64,000 bases of DNA, taken from contig CM026426.1 of NCBI GenBank assembly GCA_014871385.1, positions 23,711,437 through 23,775,436 on the forward strand. The letters are read 5' to 3'. Shown in pieces: positions 30,407 to 43,262 of the stretch. This stretch comes from Ceratodon purpureus (lineage: Eukaryota; Streptophyta; Bryopsida; Pseudoditrichales; Ditrichaceae). Each line of letters begins with the position of its first letter. The first letter of the stretch is position 1. The notes beneath the pieces were generated by a model that was not told the origin of the DNA, did no database searches, and saw only the letters and a program-made list of their open reading frames with translations. The translations under genes and the position numbers were made by a program.

Positions 30407-31800
30407 TCACGTCGCGACTGAATAGAAAACCCTGGCTGCCTTTGTTTCATTAGCAGCATTGACTCTGTTAATAATTCTTGCAGTCAGACAAATTGTAAGA
30501 GAAATATCTTCCAACATATGCAACGAATTGAGCCACAAATCAGAAGCAAGTAGAACATTGAACGGCTGTCTAGACTTTAAATTACTAGAAACCACAGAAA
30601 GAGACAATTCAGAGGATAATGTGGAATTAATGTACAAAGTGATCAAAGCAAATGAACCGAAACACTCAACGGTTTGTCGCCCAACTGTTTTTCCTTCTTC
30701 ACCCAGGCCTTGAAGTGTACACCTTCCTATATCTAGACCCACAGAAAGAACAGAGTACCATTAGAACAAGCAAATTCTATCTTCCTATGAAGTGCAGCAA
30801 CTCCGCTGCTTACAATGAAATAAATGCTCTAAAACCCTAATTACAAATCATACGTCACAATTATTATTCAACTTCATAGTCTTAGAAACGCCCGAATCCA
30901 ACACAACAAAACGAACTCCCAAGCAACGCCCATGAATCCATCCCTCGGCCAAAGTGGTAACACAATCAACGACGCTAAAAACCCAATTCTAATAATCTAA
31001 GAAGAGCACCGGTAAATGAAGTTACAGAACCAGACAGAGTCTCTAACCTAAATGTGTTCTCAATCTCCTTCCTGTGAAGGTTTTGCGCCTCGAACTTCTT
31101 CTTCTCCCCAGAGCCAAAGCTCCCCAATTCCCCAAATCTCTAGCGCCGCAGCTCCACAAGTCCGCAGATTTCCAATGCCGCAATTCCTCAGCTCCAGAAC
31201 TCCGATGGAACGATTCCCTCCTACAACGTCGATCCGAGAACAACGGAGGGAGAAGACTCACACGCCAAGCCGAAGTAAAGGCACCTCCGCGTATCCAGGG
31301 AGTGCGCGGGAATTTTGCGAAAAAGAATGAAGGGGATTCCACCTACCCCTTACACGTGGGCCGCACATTCCAATAAAGTCATAACCCAAGGCTGTCACAT
31401 CCGATTTAGACAACCAAGTTGGATGGCCGAGATTGAGCAATTAATAGGATCGATGATCAGAGATTTTTTTAAAAATCCAAAGGAAAGCGGAAATTCAATG
31501 TACTCAATATACCCCAAAATCTGCCCAAAGTGTAGTAACCATAGGCTGCTTATACCCCACAAAAATTCTTTGGTGAATTAAGTTGACGCGCCGCAATGTA
31601 AAGACAAGCACCTCTTGACCGTGGAGCTAAATCAAGACAGATACGCATCACACGAGAAGAGAAGAATCGATCAAGAAAAGCTACTATTGAATCCCATAGA
31701 GTATTCTAAACTCAAAGTCGCGGAACAAAATAGATCGTGTGGAATGTTGCCAAGACAAGCGAACGATACCTGTATAGGAGCCAGAACTGTTAATAAACAC
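30407..31800 (-). other. Stretch with weak exon-like blocks, no supported gene
   Basis: A 111-codon minus frame (30742-30407) has ordinary composition (LGEEGKTVGRQTVECFGSFA; LTARIINRVNAANETKAARV). A 99-codon frame (31342-31043) is open on both strands. Splice sites are unclear. These could be exons of a host gene but I cannot support it. Confidence 0.2.
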
Positions 31801-31928
31801 AAGAGCCCCAATGCACACGATTTTGTAAATGCAAGAGCTACAAACCCAAGCATCAATTTAGACGTTGAGAAAAGAGCCCCAATGCTAAGGATTGTGCAGC
31901 AAACCCAAGCATCAAAGGAGACGTTGAC
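31801..31928 (+). repeat. 71-bp tandem repeat, 1.8 units
   Basis: Units start AAGAGCCCCAATG at 31801 and 31872, and both contain AAACCCAAGCATCAA and GACGTTGA. Confidence 0.75.
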
Positions 31929-32334
31929 AAATGTACGTATCCGGTCAATGTATAGGTGCCAGTGATACTACATGAGCATCGTCACACATCCATTCAATAG
32001 AAACTCTCATCCAAAACCCAAATTCCATTCGTTCATCGATAGGTCACGAAAACTTGTATCTTCGTTATCCACAATAAAGAATTCATCCACATATCTCATC
32101 CATGTGGGTGCTTAATAAGGTTAAAAAGCACTGATGACATGCTTATTTTAGTGCTAAACACCATATTATATTTAGTATTATATCCATCGAGGTCCATTAT
32201 ATGTTACACAAATAGAATTAGAGCTTTAAAAAATAGTCATCCCATTTCTTTTCAACTTTCAATATAAGACAATTCTTCCACAAAACATTTTTTAAGCACT
32301 GATGACGTCTTTAGTGGGTCGTTTTACCTCGTTT

Positions 32335-35300
32335 GTACCCGTAATTGACCATTCTTTTTAAGAACGACGACGATGGGTGAGAGCCAAGTAGCCTCCTCTT
32401 ATGGTACATTGAACCTATTAGTAAGGAGCTTGTCAGTTTCCTCTTTGACGATGCTCGCATAGTTGGGGTTCATCCGGTTTCGAGCCTCATGAATGGCAGG
32501 AACATCCTTATCCAGCACAATTTGATGTTGTGCAAGTGATGGTGGTATGCCCTTGAGGTCTTTGTAAGTCTAGGCAAACACGTCAGTGTACTCCCGCTGC
32601 AGTGTCTGTGCTGCCTAAGCCTAGTCTGGTGGTAGGTGTGCACTGATTTGCACGATTTTAGGGTCTACATCACTCCCGATGTTAAGTCGACGCAGCACGT
32701 CTTCTTCCGTCAGATTCCACGCAGCTACCTTCATGTCCCCCAACTTGCCTCGTACAAGGGTTTCGACGACTTCCACATCGCCTTCTGTAAAGGTATAAAA
32801 CGAATCCGGGTAGATGACAGGGTGAGTTGTCGACTGGATGATGTTGGCGACGTCGGATGTCGATAAGTCGACGGTGTCGCCAATAGCTACATAGGAATCA
32901 AGGATGGTCGACCTTGGGACGTCCAAGTTGTGCGGGAGGGTGAGAGTCTCGACAACATACAGATCTTCCTCTGTCGTTAAGAACCTATCTTCCTCCTCGT
33001 CAGTCAAGCCTTCTCCTAGGTTGTTGCAGACCAGTACTTTTGGCAACTTTGGTAAGGGGCCTGTTCCTTAGATTGATGGAGATGATCTTCACTATTCCAT
33101 TTCCACGTATCGTTACCAGCTTGTTACCCCAGTCGTGAGTAACCTTCGCATCGATCAGCCAGGGGCGGCCTTACAGCATATTGTCTGCCTCATTGACCTC
33201 CTTGTTACGAATGACAGTAAGGCTGATGTTGTACGGTATGCCATGGATGTGAATTTGGACATTCCACATCAGACCAACAAGCTCAACCATGGCCTGATCA
33301 GCCATTCATAATCAATAAGGGGCTGGAGAAGGTTAGCATGCGTGCTAGCCTTGAGTCCTAATCTCAACCTTTCTTCCTCAATAATTAGCTTGACTCCAGA
33401 GCCATCGTCTAGCAACACATAAACCAACGTCGCTTGACCCACCTTCACAAAGTTCACAGGCAGTCCTCGGTCAATATCCACAACACCGACCACTAGGTTA
33501 GGTTGTACCTTCGAGCCTGTGGTGTGCGGTGAACGGAGAGAAGCCCAAGTTGATGACGTAGTTGATGATGTTGACTGAAAGAGTACGTTCTCCGATGAAG
33601 TGTGAGTCGACGTCGTCAACAGTCTAGGGGTGTTGGAAAACACCTTCGCCTTTACGTACTCTGTTAAATTTGGAGCTACTCCGAGTAGCTGCCCCAAAGA
33701 CACTGTTATGGGGTCTCCAAAACTTGTTGACTAACTGTATTAGCCAGAGTCTGTGACTGAGGTCGAGCCTGTTTGTCAGGGACTTCTACAGGGGCCTTTC
33801 TAGGTGTGTCTTGTAAGGAGTCGGAGTCCGGGAAACCCACCCAATTTCCGTCTAAAACTAGTCTTGTAGAAGCATTTGCTTCCGTGCCGACGGTGGCAGA
33901 ATTTTGCCGGGCCTCCTCCTCTTGGTGAGCTAACTCGTTCTCTCTGTTTATCTCTTCTGTAAGTGCAATGAGTTCCTTCCTGATAGTGTCCTCCTTGTCC
34001 CAATCAGCCCGCGTCCTGGTCTGTCTTGGTAATGGTTCCTTCACCTCCCTATTTTCTAGTGGAATCTAGCCTTCTCTCTGGCTGCCCTTGTTAGTATGGC
34101 TGCCACTTCTATATCTTCAAGCTCCTGCAGTTTTACACTGTTCCAAGCCACTCTATTAGTGCTGTGTTTTTCAATAGCCATCATTTGCTTGAAGTTCACT
34201 CGTAACGGGCAGTTGCGCATCTGGTGGTCTGGAGCTTTGCAGACGAAGCAGTAGTTGGGCTGGTTAGTGCTGTACTGGTACGCTCCACGTCGATTGTTGC
34301 CCACCCTGGACGCATTGTGATTAGGTACCTTGTGTACTCCAACTGTTGGTGTACCATCATATCTGTGAAGTCGATTATTGGGGTTGGCCGGATTGATGAA
34401 ACAGTGCGCCTCATTGTGACCAAACTTCTTGCAGACTGTGCAGAATTTTCGGGGAATAGAGTCAACGCCGTCGATCGAAGTTGCAGACCTGTTGGTAGTG
34501 TTTGGCCTCTTAGGCTGAAAGTACAGATTCTTCTCTATAGAGTCCGTATAGTTGCTCTTGCAGCGTCAAGCTAGGTCCTTAAGCTCTGTCAGCGTATTAT
34601 CTGTGGATCCACTAGTCGACACCTTCAAATAATCTAACAGCCCAGCTCGGAAGTAAGTCAACTTGAATCCCTCACCGACCTCCGTCTGAAGATACTTCAC
34701 CTGCTTCATGAAGCGCTCATAGTAGTCTTGAACCTTCTCCCCTTCACCCTGTTTGAAAGTCCGCAGCGTCCTATAGACCTGCTCATTTGAATCCTGTTCC
34801 CTGTACCTCAGCTTGAAGGCCTCCTTGACCTCTTCCCATGTGCAGTAAGGATGATGGTCCATTCAGTCATCGTACTAGCGCTAGGCCTTATCTAAGAGAG
34901 TGCTGCCAAACAGGTTGACCTTGACCATCTCATCAGTCTCCTCGTTGATCCAAGCGCAGTTGTCAAAATACCTGATGTGTGCATCCGGGTCGTCGACTTC
35001 CTTCTACGCTCGATAAGGTAGCTGCTTACGTTGCGTACCCACTCGTGGCTTGGGTGGTGCTGATGTAAAGTCCGTAGTGCACACGGTAAGCGCCATTGAT
35101 GGATACATTATAGAGGCTGCTGGATAGTTTACTGAGACGGGCTGTATTGACGGTCCAATGTGTTTGACTCCAGGGGCTGCAACAGCATTGTAAGCTGTAG
35201 GCGCCAGAAAGGATGGAAACACTGTTGGCCGCCCCATATGAGTAGGTACTAGAGCTGATCCCAGAAAGAGTAGGTCTGCAGACCTGGCAGGATACGCTGC

Positions 35301-36720
35301 AGACCTGGCAGGATACCAGTGTAGGTTTGTACACGTCACCCGTAAGATGGTCCACATACCCCGAATGACTAGGAAAGGCAACGGAAATTGCTGTAGGGAG
35401 TAGTGCACGAACGCCCTTGCCTCCCAGCATTTCTGGTGGTGCAGTGTATACATAAGGGGCTCTAGCAGCAACTGCTTCAATGCGCTCCATCTCTTGCCTC
35501 CTTTCTTGCTCCCCCCATAAAGTTTGCAATTGTGCAAACTCCTCCTTCTCTCTTTCTAGTGGCTCTCATTCTTGTTGTAGTGTAGCGAGGCGCTAGGCTG
35601 CCAGCTCATGTTCTTGTTGTAGTGCTGCCAAGTGCTGAGCTGACAACTGTTGAGCTACTTCTTGCACACGGCGGTTGAAATCTGGCTCCCACGATGTCGA
35701 CCTCTGATCCAGAGTTCCAAGCCACGAGTGGGTACGCAGAGTTCCAAGTCAAGAGTGGGTACGCAGAGTTCCAAGCCACGAGTGGGTAATCACTATATGT
35801 GTTCCCTAGCCCACTCTGTCTACAGCCTATGGTCGTCCAAAAAATGCGCATTCTTGAACGGGACACCTTCCAGCTAGGTACTGATTGGCTGCTCATATCC
35901 CGGTCGCTCCTTCGTGTCTTCCCACTAGTGTCGGAGGTCCTGAATCACTACTGGAATTGTCTCGTGGACCTAGGGCAGACGAGTTGGTGACCCTAGTCGA
36001 CTCCGTAACACTGTTGACTCTGCGTTGACATCGACTCTGCCAATGGTTCTGGTCGGCCATTGGGTTAGCTGTGCCAAAGCCTCGTGGGTGTAACGCCTTT
36101 CTTCTGGGAATGTGTTGTAGTCATCTACTGCCGTGGAGAAGTCCTTTCTGAACGACAATGTTCTCCTCATATCTTGATACCTCCAGGGGACATTGGCTGC
36201 ATCAGGATGGCTACTTAGCCTATCCCCTTTTTCGAGCTACCTCCCATCTTCAAGTTACCGCCTCTCCTTCGTCCTTCCATTTGATGATGAGACGTCATGT
36301 TTGGCCTCCATGTTGATAAGCTCACCCATCTGCCTAGCTGCACTGCCTTGTGAACTGAGTGGGCCATGTACGTCTTCTGCAAACTCTTCATCTGTTCGTT
36401 CTCCCCTTTGCACCCAGCGCTTGTATCTTTCCAGGGCGTGTCTCTTAGCCTTGAGTGCCTCCATGTCACCTTCCTTCATAATGAGTGATTGTCTACGACG
36501 TTGTATGAATCGCTTAGCTCCCTTCAATTGGCTGGATACTGCTCTCACCAAAACCGCGTCGACGATGTCACAGTCGACGATATTCGACCCGCTGTAGTCC
36601 GTCTACTGCAGTCAAAGATGTTTGACTCCTCCCAAACGGACTCCTTTAATGATTTCTTTACCTGCCAGTTCAACACTTTTGGCCCCACTAATCGGCTCTC
36701 AACCTAGTTAGTGCTTACAA
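32335..36720 (-). mobile_element. Ty3 copy A: degraded gag, protease and the first residues of RT, truncated
   Basis: Reading on the minus strand: gag N-terminal Lys/Arg/Glu-rich helices (36551-36255), a Gln/Ala/Pro-rich spacer (35529-35026) and a retrotransposon gag core (34862-34566: YCTWEEVKEAFKLRYREQDS; VQDYYERFMKQVKYLQ). Then come a CCHC knuckle (CFVCKAPDHQMRNC, about 34265-34224) and a linker (34044-33706). The aspartic protease (33703-33269) has its active-site region reading VLLDDGSGVKLI. An acidic RT leader follows (33046-32621). The RT itself stops after LSPIVVVLKKNGQLRV at about 32335, so most of RT, RNase H and integrase are absent. Many stops and frameshifts interrupt it. It is a 5'-half element that cannot move alone. 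Confidence 0.8.
35711..35788 (-). repeat. 27-bp tandem repeat inside copy A gag, three units
   Basis: Units AGAGTTCCAAGCCACGAGTG plus GGTACGC start at 35711, 35738 and 35765. On the minus strand they encode a repeated nine-residue block (AYPLVAWNS). A shorter duplication (GCAGACCTGGCAGGATAC) lies at 35276-35315. Confidence 0.85.
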
Positions 36721-37672
36721 CCAGTGCTGTTTTTCTACAGTTTTTAACAGTAGCAAGGTAATTTCTTAGATTCCCTTGACTAGTGTTTATCCCTTTTTTG
36801 CAGTCTATAGATACTCATAGTTTTTGTCCAATAGTTAGATTCCTTGTTTTACAGCTGCAAGAGTTTGGACAGAGAAATCACCCTTCTGCTCTAGAATGCT
36901 CTCAACAGTTTAATTTTTTTTAATCTTTTAAGCCCAATTCCGGATCTGCATGTCCCAAAGACGAAGTCCCAATTGTCAATTGAGATCCTAAATTGAGATC
37001 CGCATCGTCGATCGAACTCTCAAATTGAAGTTACCAAATTCAAAATTCAAATTTTTCCAAGATCCTAAATTTTCGGATCTCAGATCTGAAATTTTGAAAT
37101 TTGACAATTTTGAGTTACTTACCTTCCACTTGTTGCTATAGTGGAAGTCCTACTCACTTACTAGGTTCTCCTTTATCCCCTTTTTTGAGGCAGAACTGCC
37201 CTAGGTTCACTGGATACGACGTCGTCGGATAAGGCCCTTCTACTGCACCTCAACACCCACACCCAACAACGACCACGCGTTGTGGATTCTGCTATGTTGT
37301 CCTCTGGATACGTGATGAACTGCTACAGCTGTTGCACCACTATTTTACCTTTGAAACAACTGACTCAAAATTGCCTCTGCTCCTCTTCCCACAGCAACAG
37401 TTTTAACCACTCTAGCCCTAAGGACCCTGACAGTGACTAGCCACCACCTCTGCTGATCCAATTTCAGCACTTCAGTGACTCCTAATCCCTCACAGTGACT
37501 GCTCAGCACCCTTGGAAGGACACCACAACCGTTCAGCACTCGTAGAAACCCTGACAGTGGCTGGCTGCACCTCTGCAAAACCAATTTAAATCCTTCAAAA
37601 CCTTTCTAACGTGTGGAACAACACACAAGCCTGCAAAAGATCACATGGTACGAACTAAAACATGGTTACCAA

Positions 37673-38084
37673 TGGTAAAGGGAGGATTTACCAACTAATC
37701 CTAGCCTTCACAAAACCCACCAAAGTCATACAAAACCTAACTAAACCAAGGCTGGAAACATACAAATACAAGTAAAAAGAGTTCAAAGCTGTATAGATCA
37801 AGGCAAAAACAGCCCAATACAATGGTGTAACACCTCCTAACAGCTCTCAGATCACCATGACTCTACCTGCTCTAGTGTAGAATGATTACAAAAACCCTAA
37901 ACCTTCCTCTTAAACTCCCTAAAAACTGGCAGAAGTCATCCGTAGACGATGACAGCCTTCATCCGTCGTCGACGACGATGACGACAGACTTCATCCGTCA
38001 ACGACGACAGACTATCTACAAAATCAAAATGAAAACTGGAAAGTAAGGTAGAAATAGGAGGGGGGAGGAATATCCGGTTAACTA
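37673..38084 (-). mobile_element. 5' LTR of Ty3 copy A (approximate)
   Basis: It aligns in order with the 42467-42944 LTR. Shared blocks include GATCACATGGT just outside, GGATTTA(A)CCA, TCTGACTCTAC-type and TGCTCTAGTGTAGAATGATT, then AAAACCCTAAAC and CCTCTTAAAC. On the minus strand it ends next to TTGGTAACCATG, a decayed primer-binding site (37658-37670). The outer end near 38084 is set only by comparison. The 1 kb between the LTR and gag is leader sequence without an ORF. Confidence 0.6.
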
Positions 38085-38146
38085 TCTTGGTGTGTAGTTG
38101 ATATGGTAGGCTGCTGCTGGATTCTAGGCAGAAACCTCGTTCACTC

Positions 38147-39655
38147 CTACTCGTTCATCTCCTTCCCTCTTCGCACCTGGTCCTTTTTGGTTTGCTGGGT
38201 TGTACTAGCAATCACCATCTTCATGGCTAGCTTCTTCCATATGCTATAGCCTCGCCTAGGGGCGTCATAGCGTGTCTCCTTCCTTGTCACAGTCGCTGCC
38301 TTACTAGTGGTCTCTACCTTCTTGACTTTGATCTGGGTTGGCTTGCCACTAGAATCAGTGTAATTCTCTTCACACCTCATCCACCAACTCTGTCAGGGTC
38401 TTGAATGGTGCTATATTGGTCGTGCTCTGCATGTCCTCAAGTAAACTGGCCCTGAAATTAGTAATTCAAAATCCTTCTCCATGATTAGGCTGCAGACTCT
38501 TGATGAAGGTCATGAACCTATCATAGTACTTCTCCACCTTCTCCCTATCTTCTGGCTTGTAAGATTTTAACTCCTAGTACACTGCTTCATAAGTTGTCTG
38601 GTCTTGATACCTTCTCCTGAAAGCTGCCTTGACACCCTTCCATGAGCAGTATAGGTGGCTCTCCCCGAAATTCTCATACCACGCTCTAACTTTATATAAT
38701 AAAGTGGTATCCATCAGGTTGATGATCACTTGCTTATCAATTTCTCCATTGTGCCACAAAGTACGCTCAAAGTGACGAATATGAGCATCACGATTTGTAC
38801 CTTCTTTGTACTTGGAGTGTGGCACTGGTTTTTTCTATATTACACTAACTGGTCTTGATCCTGATGTTATGCCTGGTTTGACAATTGGTGGGTAAAATGG
38901 TGGTACCTGCCGTTTGGGTAACTGCTAAATGCTGCGGCCACTAGTACTCCAATTCCCACTCGTGGCCTTGTCCCATACGTTGTCCCTCCAACTGCTTCTT
39001 TTGGTCTTCTAGATCAAGTCCCTATACTAGGGACTCCTATTCCAATGTCAGCTCCTCCAACTAGCCAATATACACCAATTTGGTTGCCTATGGTCAGGTG
39101 ATTCACATAGGTCGTTGGTAATCCTCCTCCTCCAAATGGACCTGCTAGTATTGTCTGACTTAGGAAGTGGCTCTCTACTAGTCTCTAGGGTACAGCGGCC
39201 GTTGTAATTGGAACTCCCATCACCTCTGCTTCTCTTAGATGACCACGTCTTCCCCTCCGTACCTTGTACTAGTTATATCCAAGCCACGGGCTCACCTTTT
39301 ATTGGGCCTGTAGTTTTTGGCTTCTTCCCTCAATACCTCCTGCCACCTGTACAAGTTCTCCTGGTGGGTTGCTTCTTGTCTCTCCTCCTCCTTCTTCTTC
39401 AGGTCCTCCAGTCTCTAGGACTCTTGCCACAAGGGCATAGCCTCCTGGCGTGATAGGTCCTGCTGGATGGCCTCCTGCTTCTCAGCTGCTTGCTTGATCT
39501 CTTCCCTCATTTGAGCCTCCTGCCAGGATCTAAGGGTCTCTTGCCTCTGTCTCTCCTGGTCCTCCATTTCAATTCTCTTGGTCTCCTGCCATAACCTCAT
39601 CGCTTCCTTCATCATGTGTTCTTCTCTATTCTTCTCCTCTTAAGCTTCCATAAAA
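38147..39655 (-). mobile_element. Displaced Ty3 gag fragment (copy C)
   Basis: On the minus strand: a Gln/Glu/Arg-rich gag N-terminal helix (39615-39415: EMEDQERQRQETLRSWQEAQ), a degraded spacer, the gag core (38825-38574: DAHIRHFERTLWHNGEIDKQ; LYCSWKGVKAAFRRRYQDQT), and a Lys-rich gag C-terminus (38380-38147). It corresponds to the gag part missing from copy B, yet it lies downstream of copy B's RT. It is therefore a rearranged piece of copy B or the remains of a third insertion. Confidence 0.65.
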
Positions 39656-41930
39656 TCTCCCGGTTAGTCCTTGAACGCTTTGTTTACAGCCCACAGATAA
39701 ATTGGCGGCGCGTTAGTCAGGCCAAAGGGCATTATCAACCACAGAATAGCATCTTATTTGGTGATGAAAGGTGTCTTGTGGAGGTCTTCTAGAGCAATCA
39801 TGATCTAGTAGTAATGAGACAGCCCATCCAGAACGGTATACATACCAAACATTGCCAAAGCATCCAACATTTCTTTAGGTTCACCGTAAGAGGTAAAGGT
39901 CCTTTTTAATGGCAGCATCTAGTTTTTTGTAGTCAATGCATATATTTAATCAACCATTTTTATAGGAACATCATCAATGGGTGAGAGCTTAGTCGCATCT
40001 TTGATTGGTACAATGAACCCTCCAGCTAGCAGTTTGTCAATATCATGTTTGACGATGCTGGCACAGTTGGAATTCATCGTGTGTCTGGCGTGGTGGATAG
40101 ACGAAACATCTAGCACAATTCGATGTTAAGCCATTGATAGCGGTTTGCCCTTGAGATCCTTATATGTTTAGGCAAAAACGTCAATGTGGTCCTTTGATAG
40201 AGCTTCCGTTGCATAGGCTAACGATGGCTCTAGGTGGGTACTAATTTTCACAATCTTGGGTGTCTCCTCCGTGTTGACGTTGAGCCTTTGCAGTTGATCC
40301 TCCTCACTCGTGTTCCATGCTGTAGCCTTCATTGCTCCCAACTTGTCCTTTACTAGTGTCACATCAACCTGCTCCTCACCTTTAATAAAGGTGTAGAAAT
40401 GCTCCTGGTAGATGACAAAATCAGTAGTCGGAGAAGTAGCAGTCTAAAAGTCGGCTGTGTTTGAGTCGACTTTGCAAAAGTAAGCTCTGTGATAGTCCAT
40501 CTTGCAAAAGTCAAATTGGTACAAGTCGGCTCTGTGAGGCAATGAAACATTCAAGTGCTCCGGCAGCGTGATAGTCCCTACTACAAATAAGTCAGCCCCT
40601 TAGATAGGTTGTTGCACACGAGAACTTTGAGCAACTTTGGCAAAGGTCCCTTTCTCTAATTAATGGAAATGGTTTTGACTGTGCCATTCCTATAAATCGT
40701 TACCAACTTGTTGCCTCAATAATGAGTTACTTTAGCATCAATGAGCCATGGTTAGCCCAACAGCATATTGTAAGCCTCATTGACTTCTTTGTTGCGGATG
40801 ACGATTGCCATGGATGTGAATCTGGGCATTTTGTATTAAACCAACTAGCTCCACCACTGCCTGATCAGCCATCCATAGTTGATAAGGTGCTGAAGAGGGG
40901 TCCTTAAGCCCTAAGAAAAGTTGTTCTTCCTCTGAGATCAAGTTGACACTGGACTCTCCATTCAATAGCACATTCTCTAGAGTCGAATAACCCATTTGAA
41001 CATAAATCACCGTAAGACCCTCTGTCAATATCTAGTCATCAAGGACGTAGTCATCAAGGAAGTGAATATTCTTGGAAATTACTCCCTCTGGTAGAAGACT
41101 GGGGACCTGCTCCTGAATTGGTCGGCCCTTTGTCTCACTAAGCTTGAGCCGGAGATTTTGAACTACCGCTAGTAGTGTCTCTAGAGTTTTCAACAAGCGT
41201 ACAAGAGATACAGGTTGGCTCCGCCACAAGTTTGCCTCCGCTTCCAAGTTGGCTCTGCTAGTGACTTGACTTGGCCACTCCGTCGACTCTGCAAAGGCTT
41301 GCTGCATCTAGCGTCTTTCCTCATGGAAGGAGTTGTAGTCATCCACTGCAATGGACAAGTCCCTCTTGAACGGCGTTGTCCTTCTCATGTCCTGATATCT
41401 CTAGGGGATGTTGGCTAGATCAAGCTCACGGTTCAGTCTATCCCATTTTTTGAATTGCCTCTCCTCTTCAAATCGTCTCTTCCTTGTCCTCCCATGGAAT
41501 GAGGAAATATCATTTTTGACCTCCATGTCAATGAGTTCTCTCACTTGCTTAGTTGCATTGCACTGTCCTGCGAGTTAAGTTGGTCGGGTGCCTCTTATGT
41601 AGTCGGCTATGTTGTCCTCTCCTCACATTGTAGCCAGCGACTATACCTCTCCATAGCCTATCTCTCCATGGCCTGTCTCTATACCTTCCTTCATAGTGTG
41701 AACAGCTGGTATTGACGGTGTTGTCGGTGTTGTGGTACTCAGTTGGCTACGCTTAGTTGCCTGCGATTTCTTCTTGGTCTCGGCGGCTGCATTTTTACGT
41801 CTGTTATGGTCAGCTCTGCTTGACCTTGCCAGTCTATCAGCTACCAAAACTTGGCTCCCTCCTTTATGTTTATTCTGTAGCACTTCTACACCCAGCAGTC
41901 GACTATGTTCGCCTCATTAGTACTTACATG
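39656..41930 (-). mobile_element. Ty3 copy B: gag N-terminus, protease and RT start, with the gag core deleted
   Basis: On the minus strand: gag N-terminal frames (41883-41641; 41307-41032), then directly the protease region (41028-40777). There the active-site triplet region reads VLLNGESSVNLI, so the catalytic Asp is lost. The RT leader follows (40362-40168: KLGAMKATAWNTSEEDQLQR). RT then runs to about 39660 in broken frames (LSPIDDVPIK, NGRLNICIDYKKLDAAIK, MYTVLDGLSHYY, MPFGLTNAPP). RT ends before its YxDD box. The sequence between gag N-terminus and protease is missing. Confidence 0.75.
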
Positions 41931-42452
41931 CAGTTTTTTAGCAATTAGCAGTAGATCAAGGTAGTTCTGCAAAATTGCCCTTGACAAGTTCCTATCCCCT
42001 TTTTTGCACTATACTGACTCCTAGAATATCTAGTTTAGTAATTACAATTCAGGTTATAGTTGCGTGAGTACTTGGAACAGAATTCGCCCTTCTGCCCAAA
42101 TGCACTCCGCAACCCAATATTCCTGTCTGTTCAAACTTGTTTCAACCCCAGGTCCAAGTCTCAAATTTCAAACGATATCTCCAAAACAAAGTCGCGCAAG
42201 CTGAATGAGATCCTCAAATTGAGGTCTGCAGAGCCGATCGAGGTTCCAAATCAAGGTCCACAATTCAAAATTTAATTTTTTAAGATCCTAAATTTTTGGA
42301 TTTGAGATTTGAAAATTAAAATCCTAAATTTTTGAGTTACTTATCCTTCGCCCGTTTCTACAGTGTTGCATTCGCCAATTTCAACACTCTAAAAATTTTC
42401 TAAGGTGTAGAACAACACACCACAAGCATTTGATCACATGGTTCAAACTATA

Positions 42453-42464
42453 GCATGGTCGCCA
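42453..42464 (-). promoter_or_regulatory. Primer-binding site of Ty3 copy B
   Basis: TGGCGACCATGC on the minus strand lies two bases inside the LTR end (CCGTTACA). It equals the first 12 bases of the PBS of the element at 59130, so the two families share a primer tRNA type. Plant Athila-like elements use a related TGGCGCC-type site. Confidence 0.75.
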
Positions 42465-42466
42465 AT

Positions 42467-42944
42467 TGTAACGGGATGATTTAACCACTAAACTTGAACC
42501 CTTCACAAATCTATCAAATCCCAACAACTCCATACTAGACTAGGCACTCAAAACCCTCAAGGAGTGCTGGAACTGTACAAATACAAGTGGAAAAGAGGTC
42601 CAAGCTGCATAGAACAAGGCAAAATTGCCCAAAAAAATGATACAACTCCTACTAACAACTCTTGGACCTCTCTGACTCTACGTGCTCTAGTGTAGAATGA
42701 TTGCAGGAATGGAATTCCTACCTCTTAACTGTAGTATAGGATGATTGCAAAAAACCCTAAACTTGCCTCTTAAACCCCCTCAAAATTGGCAAAAGTCATC
42801 TAGCCGGTTATGACAAAGTTCCTCTAGGCCGGCTGACAGACTCATCCGCAGAGACTAGATGACTATCAGAAGAATACATGGATGAAACTGAGAGGGGAAT
42901 AGAGGGAACCAAAAGGGAGGAATTGGTGGGATCTCCAATTTACA
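42467..42944 (-). mobile_element. 5' LTR of Ty3 copy B, 478 bp
   Basis: On the minus strand it starts TGTAAATTGGAG and ends CATCCCGTTACA, giving perfect TGTAA/TTACA inverted ends, with the PBS right behind. The 520 bp between the PBS and gag is leader. No second LTR is present, in line with truncation of the element. Confidence 0.75.
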
Positions 42945-42990
42945 TCCGTCCGCAATAAGGAGGATGGAGATGCTCAAGACTTGAAGACCT

Positions 42991-43262
<272 letters not shown>

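Noticed and set aside
31043-31376. Overlapping ORFs on both strands at a GC-richer island
   Set aside because: Could be a 5' exon or CpG-rich promoter, but start, splice sites and protein are all ambiguous.
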